Positions 52,532 through 60,966 of a DNA stretch of 64,000 nucleotides are shown in pieces; the stretch's first letter is position 1, and each line of letters starts with the position of its first letter. The DNA comes from Arthrobacter celericrescens (lineage in GTDB: Bacteria > Actinomycetota > Actinomycetes > Actinomycetales > Micrococcaceae). A model generated the notes under the pieces. The model searched no databases and was not told the origin of the DNA. It saw only the letters and a list, made by a program, of their open reading frames with translations. The translations under genes were made by a program, and so were the position numbers. The stretch lies in NCBI RefSeq assembly GCF_003614925.1, contig NZ_QYLP01000099.1, positions 1 to 64,000 of the forward strand, written 5' to 3'.

Positions 52532-53053
52532 GTCCCCGTGGCTGGCAGCCTGCCGGGCGCGCTGCCGGGACGGCGTCGCTGCAGGGGTCCCCGCGAGCCT
52601 TTCGATGAGGGGTGTGCTGCGGTATGCGAGGTGGGTGTGCAGGGCCAGGACGGTCTCGCTGCGGATCACCCCTTTGACTTTCAGGATGGCGCGCAACGCC
52701 GACTGCAGGCTGTGCGTGTCCGTGGCCACCACCCGGCACAGCAGGTCGCCCCGGCCCGAGATCTCGTGGACCTCCAGGATCTGCGGGATGAGGCGCAGCG
52801 CCCCGACCACTCCGTCCAGTTCCCGGTGGGTCACCTCGAGCGTCACGAAGCCGACGACGTCGTAACCCAGCTTTTCGAGGTCCACCTCGCGGCCGCCGTC
52901 GTTCAGGACGCCGGAGCGCAGCAGGCGCCGCAGCCGGCTTTGCGCGGTGTTGCGGGCGATGCCGAGGGCATCGCTGAGTTCGCCGATCTGGATCCGCGGA
53001 TCGCGGAGCAGCTCAAGCAGGATCTTCAGGTCGGTGGGGTCCAGATTGTTCAA
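52529..53053 (-). CDS. Lrp/AsnC family transcriptional regulator
   Basis: A 174-residue feast/famine regulator. The N-terminal helix-turn-helix (LDPTDLKILLELLRDPRIQIGELSDALGIARNTAQSRLRRLLRSGVL, 4-49) is followed by a RAM-type ligand domain (YDVVGFVTLEVTH...IPQILEVHEISGRGDLLCRVVATD). The C-terminus is rich in Arg and Ala. It starts with TTG, with GGAG 6 bases upstream. An ATG overlapping it is out of frame. It is divergent from the MFS gene at 53227, so that transporter is its probable target. Confidence 0.9.
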   Translation of the reverse strand: MNNLDPTDLKILLELLRDPRIQIGELSDALGIARNTAQSRLRRLLRSGVLNDGGREVDLEKLGYDVVGFVTLEVTHRELDGVVGALRLIPQILEVHEISGRGDLLCRVVATDTHSLQSALRAILKVKGVIRSETVLALHTHLAYRSTPLIERLAGTPAATPSRQRARQAASHGD

Positions 53054-53226
53054 ATCATCACTCCGGCGCAGCGAGCAGGGAAACTATTGACTGTTTTGCT
53101 CAATTATTCCATCAATGACTGAGCTGCGTCGCAGTCCTGAGGCATTCTGTTGCCATCCACATCCGGGCGGTGGCGGCAGGGCCCACAAGGCAGCCGTTGC
53201 GCGCCCGCCAAGGCAAGGGCACCACG

Positions 53227-54471
53227 ATGACTGTCTTCAGCGAACTGCGCATGCGCCCGGCCACGGCTGTCCGCCGCGGCTGGAACGCCTCCACTTCCAC
53301 CCGGCTGGTGCTGGCCGGCGTCGTCATGTTCACCCTGCTGCTGGGCGCGAACCTGGCCACCCCGCTGTACCCCCTGCTGCAGGCGCGGCTGGGGCTCGGC
53401 CCGCTGGGGGTCACGGTGGCATTCGCCAGCTACGTCCTGGCCCTGGTGGCGGTGCTGATGCTGGCCGGACACTGGTCGGACCACATCGGCCGGCGGGCCG
53501 CCCTGGTGCTTGCCGTCGTCCTGGGACTGGCCGGAAGCCTGGTCTTCGCCGGGGCGGGAAGCCTGTGGATGCTGTGCGCCGGACGGGCGCTGCAGGGCAT
53601 CGCCGTGGGCCTTGCCACCGGTGCAAGTTCCGCGGCGCTGCGTGAACTCCTGCCGTCGCGGCCCGAATGGGCGTCCCGGTTCACGCTCCTTGCCTCCTCG
53701 GGCGGGGTTGCCGCCGGACCCTTCATCGGCGGGCTGCTCTCCCTCCTGCCCGGCCCGCTCAGCACGCCGTTCCTGGTGCACGGTGCGCTCCTGCTGCTTC
53801 TGCTGGTTCCGCTCTGGTTGCTTGACGCCCGCCCCGCGATCCGGCCCGCCGTCGGCCCGCGGCCCTACGCAGTGCTCGCACCGAGGCGCCCCTCGGTGTC
53901 GCGGGAGGCGAAGGGTGCGTTCGCGCTCGCGGCCGCGGTGGGCTTCCTTAGCTTCGCCGTCTTCGGTTTCTGTCTTTCCCTTGGCCCGGGCTACTTTGCC
54001 TCCGTCCTGGGCACCGACGCCCGCCCCGTCATGGGGCTGCTGGCTGGCCTTACGCTGGGCGCTTCGGCCCTGAGCCAGCTCTTCCCGCTGCGCGGCAGGA
54101 TGCTCCTGCCGGCCGGCTTGTCCGTGCTGGGCGCCGCCGTCATGCTCATGGCTGCCGCCGCTGCCTGGCACAACCCGGTGCTGCTGGTCGTCGCCGGCCT
54201 TGCCGCCGGCGTCGGGCAGGGGAGTGCGTTCCGCCTTGTGTTCAACGACCTCGCCACTAAGGCAGATCCCGCCCGCCACGCCCAGGTCATCAGCACCGTG
54301 TATGTCATCACCTACCTGGGGAGCGCCGTGCCCGTCATCGGCCTGGGACTGGCGTCATCGCTTGTTGGCCTGGGACCCGCGGTGACCGGTTTCGCCCTGA
54401 TCTGCGGTGCGGCGGCACTGGCCCTGGCCGTGGTTGCGCTGCGGGGCATCAGGCCGGTTTCCGCGCGATGA
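53227..54471 (+). CDS. Major facilitator superfamily transporter
   Basis: A 414-residue, 12-helix secondary transporter. The MFS loop 2-3 motif is GHWSDHIGRRAALVLAV (about 80-96), and helix pairs are recognisable throughout. The ATG at 53227 is taken because the first helix begins about 20 residues later; AAGGGC lies upstream. Divergence from an Lrp-type regulator suggests an amino-acid-linked or drug exporter role, which is inference. The 3' end overlaps the 3' end of a methyltransferase remnant by 23 bases. Confidence 0.87.
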   Translation: MTVFSELRMRPATAVRRGWNASTSTRLVLAGVVMFTLLLGANLATPLYPLLQARLGLGPLGVTVAFASYVLALVAVLMLAGHWSDHIGRRAALVLAVVLGLAGSLVFAGAGSLWMLCAGRALQGIAVGLATGASSAALRELLPSRPEWASRFTLLASSGGVAAGPFIGGLLSLLPGPLSTPFLVHGALLLLLLVPLWLLDARPAIRPAVGPRPYAVLAPRRPSVSREAKGAFALAAAVGFLSFAVFGFCLSLGPGYFASVLGTDARPVMGLLAGLTLGASALSQLFPLRGRMLLPAGLSVLGAAVMLMAAAAAWHNPVLLVVAGLAAGVGQGSAFRLVFNDLATKADPARHAQVISTVYVITYLGSAVPVIGLGLASSLVGLGPAVTGFALICGAAALALAVVALRGIRPVSAR

Positions 54472-54814
54472 TCGTGTAGGTACACGGCACGCAGTCCCGC
54501 TCACCCTCGGGCCAGGCGAAACCACCGGGAACCTCCAACATCCGCGGGCTGAACCGCCAGGGCAGCAGGCGGTCCTCATCGAGGCGCAGGATCTGCAACC
54601 CTGCCCCGATCAAGGCGTTGATGATTTCGGATAGCGGATGCGGCCACTCGTAGCTGCGCGTATGTGCCAGCTTGCCTTCACCCACGTAACTGGTCTCGTT
54701 GTCCCAGGACTGGGGCCGGCCGCTGGCGAAGTACGGGTACCTGAGCCGTAGCACGTCGACTTCCTGCCCTGGCCAAGGAAATACGATGCCAGGCCCGCGA
54801 GGTCCGTCCGGCTG
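54449..54814 (-). pseudogene. 3' remnant of a SAM-dependent methyltransferase
   Basis: An open frame of about 121 codons without the SAM-binding half. It encodes the typical C-terminal part of class-I methyltransferases: GPGIVFPWPGQEVDVL, YPYFASGRPQSWDNETSYVGEG, SYEWPHPLSEIINALIGAGL, and LPWRFSPRMLEV to the end ARKPA. A stop codon in frame at about 54815-54817 precedes it, and no glycine-rich motif I is found upstream. There the ArsR promoter repeats begin. An ATG at 54822 reads a different frame and is not a rescue. It is best explained as a 5'-deleted gene. A short GTG-started peptide from 54754 cannot be excluded. Confidence 0.7.
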
Positions 54815-54874
54815 TCAGTCATGGGCCCGAGCCTACAAGGCGACCGGGCGTTCGCTCGCGCCCACTCCGCAGGA

Positions 54875-54936
54875 ATGCAAAGAGTCATTTGCAAAGAAGT
54901 AGTTGCAAAGAAACCATTGCAAAGAGTTCTTTGCAA
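54875..54936. repeat. Five TTGCAA boxes at 14-bp spacing in the ArsR-type promoter
   Basis: NTGCAAAGA-type units start at 54875, 54889, 54903, 54917 and 54931, exactly 14 bases apart. The last two form a perfect 20-base palindrome TTGCAAAGAGTTCTTTGCAA (54917-54936) that ends 3 bases before the -10 hexamer. Probably a cooperative operator for the regulator encoded downstream. Confidence 0.85.
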
Positions 54937-54939
54937 GCC

Positions 54940-54945
54940 TATCCT
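54940..54945 (+). promoter_or_regulatory. Leaderless-type -10 element of the ArsR-type regulator gene
   Basis: TATCCT is followed by exactly 6 bases and the ATG at 54952. Confidence 0.6.
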
Positions 54946-54951
54946 TGAGGC

Positions 54952-55605
54952 ATGGTCACAGTCCGCGAGCCGGAATACCCGCTCCGCAAAGTCGATACGG
55001 CGTCCCTCAAGGCGCTGGCGCACCCTCTGCGAGTCCAGATCCTCGAGATGCTCTCCCGGTACGGTGCGCAGACCGCCTGCGGCCTCGCGGACCTGCTGGG
55101 CGAATCGAGCGGTGCCACGAGCTACCACCTGCGCCAGTTGGCAAAGTTCGACTTCGTGCGGGAGGTCGAAGGCAAAGGGACCGCACGCGAGCGGTGGTGG
55201 GAGCGTCCGCGGGGAGCCATCCAGATCACCTCGCCGGAACTGGCAACGTCCCCGGCCACCCAGGAGGCTTCCCGGCTGGTGAGCCGGGAGTTCGAACGCA
55301 CCAGGCAGGCAGCGCTTGCCGACTTCATGGAGCACGGCCTCGACGTCCTGGACGCCGATTGGCTGCAGGTGTCCACGGTCAGCACCATCAACGCACGGAT
55401 GTCGGCGGAGCAGTTGGCCCGCTACGCGCACGACATGGAGGCCCTGGGCCACAAGCTGCTGGAGGAAATCCGGAGCGAGCCTGAAGCCGAGGATGCCCGT
55501 CCGGTCCAGATCCATTTCAACGCGTTCCCCATCCTCGGTGTCCCCGCCTCGGTGGGGAAAGCAACAAGCAGGGATTCACAAAGCAGTGAAGGGAAGAAGT
55601 CATGA
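54952..55605 (+). CDS. ArsR-type winged-helix transcriptional regulator
   Basis: A 217-residue regulator. The N-terminal ArsR-like winged helix covers DTASLKALAHPLRVQILEMLSRYGAQTACGLADLLGESSGATSYHLRQLAKFDFV (about 15-70), where ATSYHLRQL is the recognition helix. A wing follows (GKGTARERWWERP), then an about 120-residue C-terminal helical domain of unknown ligand. No metal-binding Cys cluster is visible. Its promoter carries five TTGCAA boxes, so autoregulation is likely. Its ATG is leaderless by spacing. The stop overlaps a 75-residue gene by 4 bases. Confidence 0.88.
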   Translation: MVTVREPEYPLRKVDTASLKALAHPLRVQILEMLSRYGAQTACGLADLLGESSGATSYHLRQLAKFDFVREVEGKGTARERWWERPRGAIQITSPELATSPATQEASRLVSREFERTRQAALADFMEHGLDVLDADWLQVSTVSTINARMSAEQLARYAHDMEALGHKLLEEIRSEPEAEDARPVQIHFNAFPILGVPASVGKATSRDSQSSEGKKS

Positions 55606-55829
55606 GTTCAGTCAGCGCATCGTGCGGCGTCTACCGCCGGCCGTCCATCATCGAATCAGCCGCGGCCGGAATCGGAGCAAGGCTGCTGTCCTGGTCGGAA
55701 AAGCGCCGCCTCATCCAAGTGGGCGACCCCGCGCGTCGGGCCGCGGCAATCGCCAGGCTGGAGCGGCTCGGCGAATTGCGCGCCAACGCCCTGAGCGCCG
55801 CGCATTCCGGGTTGGAACCGCGGGCCTGA
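55602..55829 (+). CDS. Small protein co-translated with the ArsR-type regulator
   Basis: A 75-residue protein of unknown function, with its ATG overlapping the regulator stop by 4 bases and a GAAGGGAAG ribosome site upstream. Sequence features: an N-terminal cysteine (C8), a basic central helix (LLSWSEKRRLIQVG, about 28-41) and an Arg/Ala-rich amphipathic C-terminal helix. No membrane segment. Coupling to the regulator suggests a joint role, for example as an effector or co-regulator; this is inference. Coding is supported by the overlap and ribosome site only. Confidence 0.6.
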   Translation: MSSVSASCGVYRRPSIIESAAAGIGARLLSWSEKRRLIQVGDPARRAAAIARLERLGELRANALSAAHSGLEPRA

Positions 55830-55844
55830 CGTTGCCGGCCTGAC

Positions 55845-56348
55845 TCAGGCCGGCAGCGGCCCGTGGTTGCCTTGGATGTGCTCGAAGACCAGAGTGGTTT
55901 CGGTATGTCCGACGACGGGATCGGTGGCCAGGTTGTCCAGCACCCAGTCGCGCAGCTCATCGGTGTTGGCGACGGCGATGTGCAGCAGGTAGTCCACTGA
56001 CCCCGAGGTGTGGAACGTGGAAATGACCGCGGGCAGGGCGGGAACCCGCGACGTGAAGCGGTCGATCTGGTCGCGGTCATGGGCGCGCAGCCGGACGGCG
56101 ATCAGGGCCTGGACCGATCGTCCGATCGCGGCAAGGCTCAGCACCGCTTCGAAGCCTTCGATGATGCCGCGTTCGGAGAGGGCGCGGGTGCGCATCAGTG
56201 CCGTCGACGGGGCGATCCCCACCAGTTCCGCGAGCTGCTTGTTGGAGATCCGCGCGTCGTCCACCAGGGCGGCCAGGATCCGCTCGTCGATGGCGTCCAA
56301 CGGCTCGCCGGCGCCGAGGGGCCGAACATTCTTCGGGGCAGTGCTCAC
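55845..56348 (-). CDS. Lrp/AsnC family transcriptional regulator
   Basis: A 167-residue feast/famine regulator. The HTH lies at about 18-63 (LDAIDERILAALVDDARISNKQLAELVGIAPSTALMRTRALSERGII), and the RAM ligand domain follows (GFEAVLSLAAIGRSVQALIAVRL, SGSVDYLLHIAVANTDEL). The GTG start at 56348 has a perfect AGGAGG 5 bases upstream; the upstream in-frame extension is rejected. It is divergent from a methionine-gamma-lyase-like gene, its likely target, with an inverted repeat between them. Confidence 0.92.
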   Translation of the reverse strand: MSTAPKNVRPLGAGEPLDAIDERILAALVDDARISNKQLAELVGIAPSTALMRTRALSERGIIEGFEAVLSLAAIGRSVQALIAVRLRAHDRDQIDRFTSRVPALPAVISTFHTSGSVDYLLHIAVANTDELRDWVLDNLATDPVVGHTETTLVFEHIQGNHGPLPA

Positions 56349-56426
56349 GGATCCTCCTGGATTTGCAATGAGTTCATCATATCCCGCAAATTTCCGGCAA
56401 TCCATTCATTTCCACTGTAAAACTCC

Positions 56427-56469
56427 GAATTATTGCCCAATACTTGCGCCATTCAACGGCGAATAATTC
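56427..56469. promoter_or_regulatory. Inverted repeat in the Lrp / PLP-enzyme spacer
   Basis: GAATTATT (56427-56434) and AATAATTC (56462-56469) are exact inverted arms, 27 bases apart, in the A/T-rich spacer just before the PLP-enzyme start. A/T-rich arms of this type suit Lrp-family binding. Confidence 0.5.
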
Positions 56470-56479
56470 AAGGAGCACA

Positions 56480-57643
56480 GTGACCACCATCGACACCCTT
56501 GCCGTCCATGCCGGCCGCTTCGGACTCACCGAGCAGGGCGTGCACGCGGTACCCATCGATCTTTCTACCACTGCACCGCTGCCTTCGGTGCATGACGGCG
56601 GTCTTGCATACGAACAAATGGCCGGAGGCGGCGCCCGCAGGGAGGGCGACAGCACCGTCTACCAGCGCCTGTGGAACCCCACGGTGGCGCGCTTCGAGGA
56701 GGGAACCGCGGCGCTCGAGTCCGCCCCGGAGGCCGTGGCGTTCGCCACCGGGATGGCGGCACTGAGCGCAGTGCTCCTCGCTTCGGGCAGCGACGGCAAG
56801 AAGCACGTTGTCGCCGTCCGCCCCTTGTACGGCGGCACCGACCATGTGCTCGCGAGCGGACTGCTCGGCACGGAGACCACCTTCGCCCGGCCAGAGGAAG
56901 TCCGCCGCGCCATCCGCCCGGACACCGCGCTCGTGGTGGTCGAGACCCCGGCAAACCCCAGCCTCGAGCTCGTGGACCTGAAGAGGCTCACTGCGGACGC
57001 GGCCGGGGTTCCCGTCCTGGTGGACAACACCTTCGCCACCCCGGTGCTGCAGCAGCCGCTCAAGCACGGCGTGGCGCTGGTCCTGCACAGCGCCACGAAA
57101 TTTCTGGGCGGCCACGGCGATGCCATGGGCGGTGTGGTGGCGACGGATGCGGAATGGGCCGCTCGGCTGCGCAGGGTCCGGGCCGTGACCGGCGGCATCC
57201 TCACCCCGTGGCCGGCCTACCTGCTGCACCGCGGACTGGCAACCCTGCCCGTCCGCGTCCGGGCCCAGCAGGACCACGCGCACAAGGTGGCCTCCGCGCT
57301 CGCCAGCCACGAACTCGTCAGCAAGGTCCACTATCCGGGGCTTCCCGAATGCGATCCGCTCGGAATCGTGGGCACCCAGATGTCGGGGCCCGGTTCGCTG
57401 CTTGCCTTCGACGTCGCCTCCGCGGAGCACGCCGAGCGGATCCCGGGTGCGGTCCGGCTGATGACCCACGCCGTGTCGCTGGGCGGCATCGACACGCTGA
57501 TCCAGCACCCGGCCGGGCTCACGCACCGCCCGGTGGCACCCGAGGCGAAGCCGCATGCGCGCATGCTGCGCCTCTCGATCGGCCTCGAGGATCCTGCCGA
57601 CCTCATCGCCGACCTCGTGCAGGCCATCGAGTCGACCCGCTGA
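56480..57643 (+). CDS. Cys/Met metabolism PLP enzyme (methionine gamma-lyase or cystathionine lyase-like)
   Basis: A 387-residue fold-I PLP enzyme of the trans-sulfuration family. The PLP lysine is K207 in LHSATKFLGGHGDAMGG, and the family elements TVYQRLWNPTVARFE, ETPANPSLELVDL and VDNTFATPVLQQP are intact. The exact reaction (methionine gamma-lyase, cystathionine gamma-lyase or homocysteine-forming) cannot be settled. The divergent Lrp-type gene favours a methionine- or branched-chain-responsive catabolic role. The GTG at 56480 has AAGGAGC upstream. Confidence 0.87.
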   Translation: MTTIDTLAVHAGRFGLTEQGVHAVPIDLSTTAPLPSVHDGGLAYEQMAGGGARREGDSTVYQRLWNPTVARFEEGTAALESAPEAVAFATGMAALSAVLLASGSDGKKHVVAVRPLYGGTDHVLASGLLGTETTFARPEEVRRAIRPDTALVVVETPANPSLELVDLKRLTADAAGVPVLVDNTFATPVLQQPLKHGVALVLHSATKFLGGHGDAMGGVVATDAEWAARLRRVRAVTGGILTPWPAYLLHRGLATLPVRVRAQQDHAHKVASALASHELVSKVHYPGLPECDPLGIVGTQMSGPGSLLAFDVASAEHAERIPGAVRLMTHAVSLGGIDTLIQHPAGLTHRPVAPEAKPHARMLRLSIGLEDPADLIADLVQAIESTR

Positions 57644-57664
57644 GACCGGACCGGGCGCGCCGCC

Positions 57665-58897
57665 TCAGGAAACGGCGACGACGGCGCGTGCCGGCTTAGC
57701 CGACGCGTGCGCGACGGCGGTGATCACCGCCGTCGCGCACGCCAGAGCGATCACGCCCCAGGCGAGGGCGGTCCAGCCCGCTGACTGGAAGACGAGCCCG
57801 CCCAGCCAGCCGAGGACGCTGGAGCCCAGATAGTAGAAAAGGTTGTACAACGAAGCCGACTGGGCTTTTCCGCCGGCCGGCAGGGTCCCGCTCCACCCGG
57901 CACCGATGCTGTGGGCGGCGAAGAACCCGGCCGTGAAGAGGAGCAGGCCCGCGAGCACTGTCGGCAGGAAATCCCACAGGGTCAGGGCCATGCCCGCGGC
58001 CATGCAGCCGATCCCGGCGAGGAGCACGTTGCGCCGGCCCAGGCGCAGGGACATGGCCGCGCCCCACCGGGAGCTCACGGTGCCCGAAAGGTAGGCCAGG
58101 AAGAGCAGGCTCACCACGGATGCGGGAAGGGCGAACGGGGCGGCATGCAGGCGGAAGCCCAGGTAGTTGTAGACGGCCACGAAGCCGCCCATCAGCACAA
58201 AGGCCTGCAAGTAGATGGCCAGCAGCCGCGGGTTGCGAAGGTGGCCCAGCAGGATCCCCGCCGCCCCGCGCACGCCCTGGGCGGGCGCGGGAACGAAGCG
58301 CCGGGGCTCTGGAACCAGGAGCAGGAACAGTGCCGCGGATACCGCCGCGAGCACCGAAACGGCCAGGGTTCCAGCGCGCCAGCCCCAGGCTTCTCCGAGG
58401 GGTCCGGCCAGGAGCCGGCCGGCGAGCCCGCCCAGCGTGGTGCCTGCGACGTAGCTGCCCGCGGCCAGGGCGGCATGGGCCTTGCCGATTTCCTCGTTGA
58501 GGTAGGCGATGGCCACCGCGGGGATGCCGCCCAGCGCGACGCCCTCCATGGCGCGCAGGCCCAGCACCAACGGCAGGGCGGGGGCGAACGGAACCAGCAG
58601 GCCTAGAACGGTCGCGGCGCCGATCGCGATTGCCATGGCACGCACCCGGCCTATGCGGTCGGCCACGAAGGACCACGGCAGCACCGAGGCGGCAAGGCCC
58701 GCCGTGGCAAGGGAGACGCTCAGGGCGGCGTCAGCGGCCGTGATCCCCAGGTCCCTGGACATGAGCGGCAGCACCGCCTGGGTGGAATAGAGCTGGGCGA
58801 ACGTCGCGACGCCGGCCATCGCCAGTCCGGCGAGGATCCGCCGGTAGCCGGGGAAGCCTTTGGGGTGTCCGTCGGCGGCTTCGGGGATAGCTTGCAT
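57665..58897 (-). CDS. Major facilitator superfamily transporter (AraJ/YnfM-like)
   Basis: A 410-residue, 12-helix MFS protein. QLYSTQAVLPLMSRDLGI in the first helix region and FVADRIGRVRAMAIAIG (loop 2-3) place it with the YnfM/arabinose-polymer exporter group. Two ATGs overlap (58900, 58897). The second has a better AGGG spacing and is used. It is divergent from a LysR-type gene, and the roughly 100-base interval should contain both promoters. The substrate is unknown. Confidence 0.86.
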   Translation of the reverse strand: MQAIPEAADGHPKGFPGYRRILAGLAMAGVATFAQLYSTQAVLPLMSRDLGITAADAALSVSLATAGLAASVLPWSFVADRIGRVRAMAIAIGAATVLGLLVPFAPALPLVLGLRAMEGVALGGIPAVAIAYLNEEIGKAHAALAAGSYVAGTTLGGLAGRLLAGPLGEAWGWRAGTLAVSVLAAVSAALFLLLVPEPRRFVPAPAQGVRGAAGILLGHLRNPRLLAIYLQAFVLMGGFVAVYNYLGFRLHAAPFALPASVVSLLFLAYLSGTVSSRWGAAMSLRLGRRNVLLAGIGCMAAGMALTLWDFLPTVLAGLLLFTAGFFAAHSIGAGWSGTLPAGGKAQSASLYNLFYYLGSSVLGWLGGLVFQSAGWTALAWGVIALACATAVITAVAHASAKPARAVVAVS

Positions 58898-58995
58898 CAT
58901 CACCCTGCCACGGTATGCCTCCGGCAAGTCATGTATCCAATGCATCAATGAGATGATTTCCATAGCAAATTCACATTGAATGGAGACGGTGCTGC

Positions 58996-59973
58996 ATGGA
59001 TCCCGACCACAAGCAGCTCGTGCAGCTGCTGCCCCTCCTGCCCATCCTCTCTGAGCTCGCGCGGACCGAACACGTCACCGCGACGGCTGAACTCCTCGGG
59101 GTGCCGCAATCGACGGTGAGCCGGGCGCTGGCCCGGGCGGGTGCCGTCGTCGGGACCGATCTGCTGGTCCGCGACGGGCGCGGGGTGCGGCTCAGCGCCG
59201 CCGCCCGCACGCTCCTGCCGCATGTCGACGCCGCCCTCGCCGAATTCCGCCGCGGGCTGGACCTGGTGCGGCAGGAACAGGACGCCGTCCGCGGCCGGAT
59301 CTCGGTGAGCTTCCAGCACACCTTCGGCGAGGCCACCCTGCCTGTGCTGATCGGCGCCTTCCGCGCACGCCACCCGCTCACCGCCTTCGAGCTGAGCCAG
59401 GGCGCCCGCGCCGCGTGCCTGGACGAGCTCGCAGCGGGCGACGCCGACATCGCCCTGACCTCGCCGGTCGCCCCGCGCGGCAGGGGGCTTGCCTCTGCCG
59501 CGCTCTACCGCGAACCGCTGCGGCTGGTGCTGCACCACCAGCATGCGGCGGCCGGGCGGAAACGGATCCGCCTCGAGGAGCTCAAGGGCGAACCGTTCGT
59601 GGCGATGGGTCCGGGCTATGGCCTGCGGTCCCTCACGGACGCGATCTTCCGCGACGCCGGTATCCGGCCGCGCACCGCGTTCGAAAGCCAGGACACCCAC
59701 ACCGTCCGGGGCCTCGTTTCGGCCGGGCTGGGCTACAGCATCCTGCCGCCGGGTGGCCTGGGGCCGGGAATCCACGGCCCGCAGGGGGCCGGGCTCGGAT
59801 GGGTGGAGGTGGCCATCGAATCCCCGCTGGCCTACCGGGAGATCGGCATCGCCTGGCGTGAACGGGGGAACGGGGGACCGGGGAGCGAGGCAGGACCCGT
59901 CTGGCTGTTCCGGGAAATGGTCCTCGCGGAAGGGCCGGAACTGCTCGCCGGATTCATCAAGGGGCGGAGCTAG
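58996..59973 (+). CDS. LysR family transcriptional regulator
   Basis: A 325-residue LysR protein. The N-terminal winged helix (LLPILSELARTEHVTATAELLGVPQSTVSRALARAGAVVGTDLLVRDGRGVRLS, about 14-67) is followed by the linker helix and a substrate-binding domain with GRISVSFQHTFGEATLPVLIGAF. The tail contains a Gly-rich segment. The ATG has TGGAGA 9 bases upstream. It is divergent from the MFS gene, the classic arrangement for a LysR regulator and its target exporter. Confidence 0.93.
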   Translation: MDPDHKQLVQLLPLLPILSELARTEHVTATAELLGVPQSTVSRALARAGAVVGTDLLVRDGRGVRLSAAARTLLPHVDAALAEFRRGLDLVRQEQDAVRGRISVSFQHTFGEATLPVLIGAFRARHPLTAFELSQGARAACLDELAAGDADIALTSPVAPRGRGLASAALYREPLRLVLHHQHAAAGRKRIRLEELKGEPFVAMGPGYGLRSLTDAIFRDAGIRPRTAFESQDTHTVRGLVSAGLGYSILPPGGLGPGIHGPQGAGLGWVEVAIESPLAYREIGIAWRERGNGGPGSEAGPVWLFREMVLAEGPELLAGFIKGRS

Positions 59974-59986
59974 GAAGCCTGCGCGT

Positions 59987-59992
59987 TAAGCT
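59987..59992 (+). promoter_or_regulatory. Leaderless-type -10 element of the sugar kinase gene
   Basis: TAAGCT is followed by exactly 6 bases and the GTG at 59999, which is therefore preferred over the GTG at 59993. Confidence 0.6.
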
Positions 59993-59998
59993 GTGCAC

Positions 59999-60934
59999 GT
60001 GGAAAACGCTGAGAACCCCTCGTCACGCCCCGGCCCCGCATTCCCGGCCGTTCCCGGTACGGTCATCGGCCTGGACATCGGCGGCACCAAGACCCGCGGC
60101 GTCCGCTTCGAGGACGGGGTGGTAGTCCGCGACGAATCCGTCGGCAGCGCCAACGTGCAGAACGTCAGCCGGGAAGCCGCGGCCGCCAACCTCGCCGAAC
60201 TGTTCAGCAGGATCGGCGGCGGCCGGGTGGACACCGTGCTCGCCGGTGCCGGCGGCATCGACACCGACGACGACGCCCGCGCGCTCGCCGCCCTCATCGA
60301 ACCGCACGTGCCGGGCGCCGCCGTCTCGGTGGTCCACGACTCCCGCCTGCTGCTGGCCGCCGGCCGGACGAGCACCGGCGTCGCCGTCATCGCGGGTACG
60401 GGTTCCGCGGCCTGGGGCAAGAACGCTGCCGGACAGGAAGCACGCGCCGGCGGCTGGGGATACCTGCTGGGCGACGAAGGCAGCGGTTACTGGCTGGGAC
60501 GTGAGGCCGTCCGCCACAGCCTGCGCCGGATGAACAAGGGCCTGGAACCCGACGCCCTCACCAGCGCCCTGCTGGATTCCTGCGGCCTGGACGACCCGAA
60601 CAAGCTGATCGCCCTCTTCCACTCCCCGGACACCGACCGCCGCTACTGGGCGCAGCGTGCCGGCGTCGTGGTGCAGACCGCCGACGAAGGCCTCGAGGTG
60701 AGCCGGCAGCTCCTGGACCAGGCCGGCCGCGACCTGGCCGAGCTCGCGGCACAGGTCCTGCGGCAGCTCGGGATTCCCGGGCCGGCCATCCTCGGCAGCG
60801 GCCTGGGCATGAACGTGGCCGCGCTGCAGTCCGCTTTCCGCACTGGCCTCGCGGCCCACGGGGTGACGGACGTGCGCGTGCTGGACCAGGACCCGGTCTT
60901 CGGGGTGCCGCAGATTATCGCCGAGCGCGGCTGA
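59999..60934 (+). CDS. BadF/BadG-type ATPase, probable N-acetylglucosamine kinase
   Basis: A 311-residue ASKHA-fold kinase. Phosphate-1 loop GLDIGGTKTRGVRFEDG (about 22-38), the second loop VAVIAGTGSAAWG (about 130-142), GGWGYLLGDEGSGYWLG, and the adenosine loop ILGSGLGMN near the C-terminus define the BadF/NAGK group. The usual substrate is GlcNAc or glucosamine; this is inferred from family. The GTG at 59999 is chosen for its -10 spacing. It converges with the pirin gene after 33 bases. A beta-galactosidase is close, consistent with sugar use. Confidence 0.85.
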   Translation: MENAENPSSRPGPAFPAVPGTVIGLDIGGTKTRGVRFEDGVVVRDESVGSANVQNVSREAAAANLAELFSRIGGGRVDTVLAGAGGIDTDDDARALAALIEPHVPGAAVSVVHDSRLLLAAGRTSTGVAVIAGTGSAAWGKNAAGQEARAGGWGYLLGDEGSGYWLGREAVRHSLRRMNKGLEPDALTSALLDSCGLDDPNKLIALFHSPDTDRRYWAQRAGVVVQTADEGLEVSRQLLDQAGRDLAELAAQVLRQLGIPGPAILGSGLGMNVAALQSAFRTGLAAHGVTDVRVLDQDPVFGVPQIIAERG

Positions 60935-60966
60935 GGTCCTTTTCGGCCTGAGCTCCGGCTGCGGCC

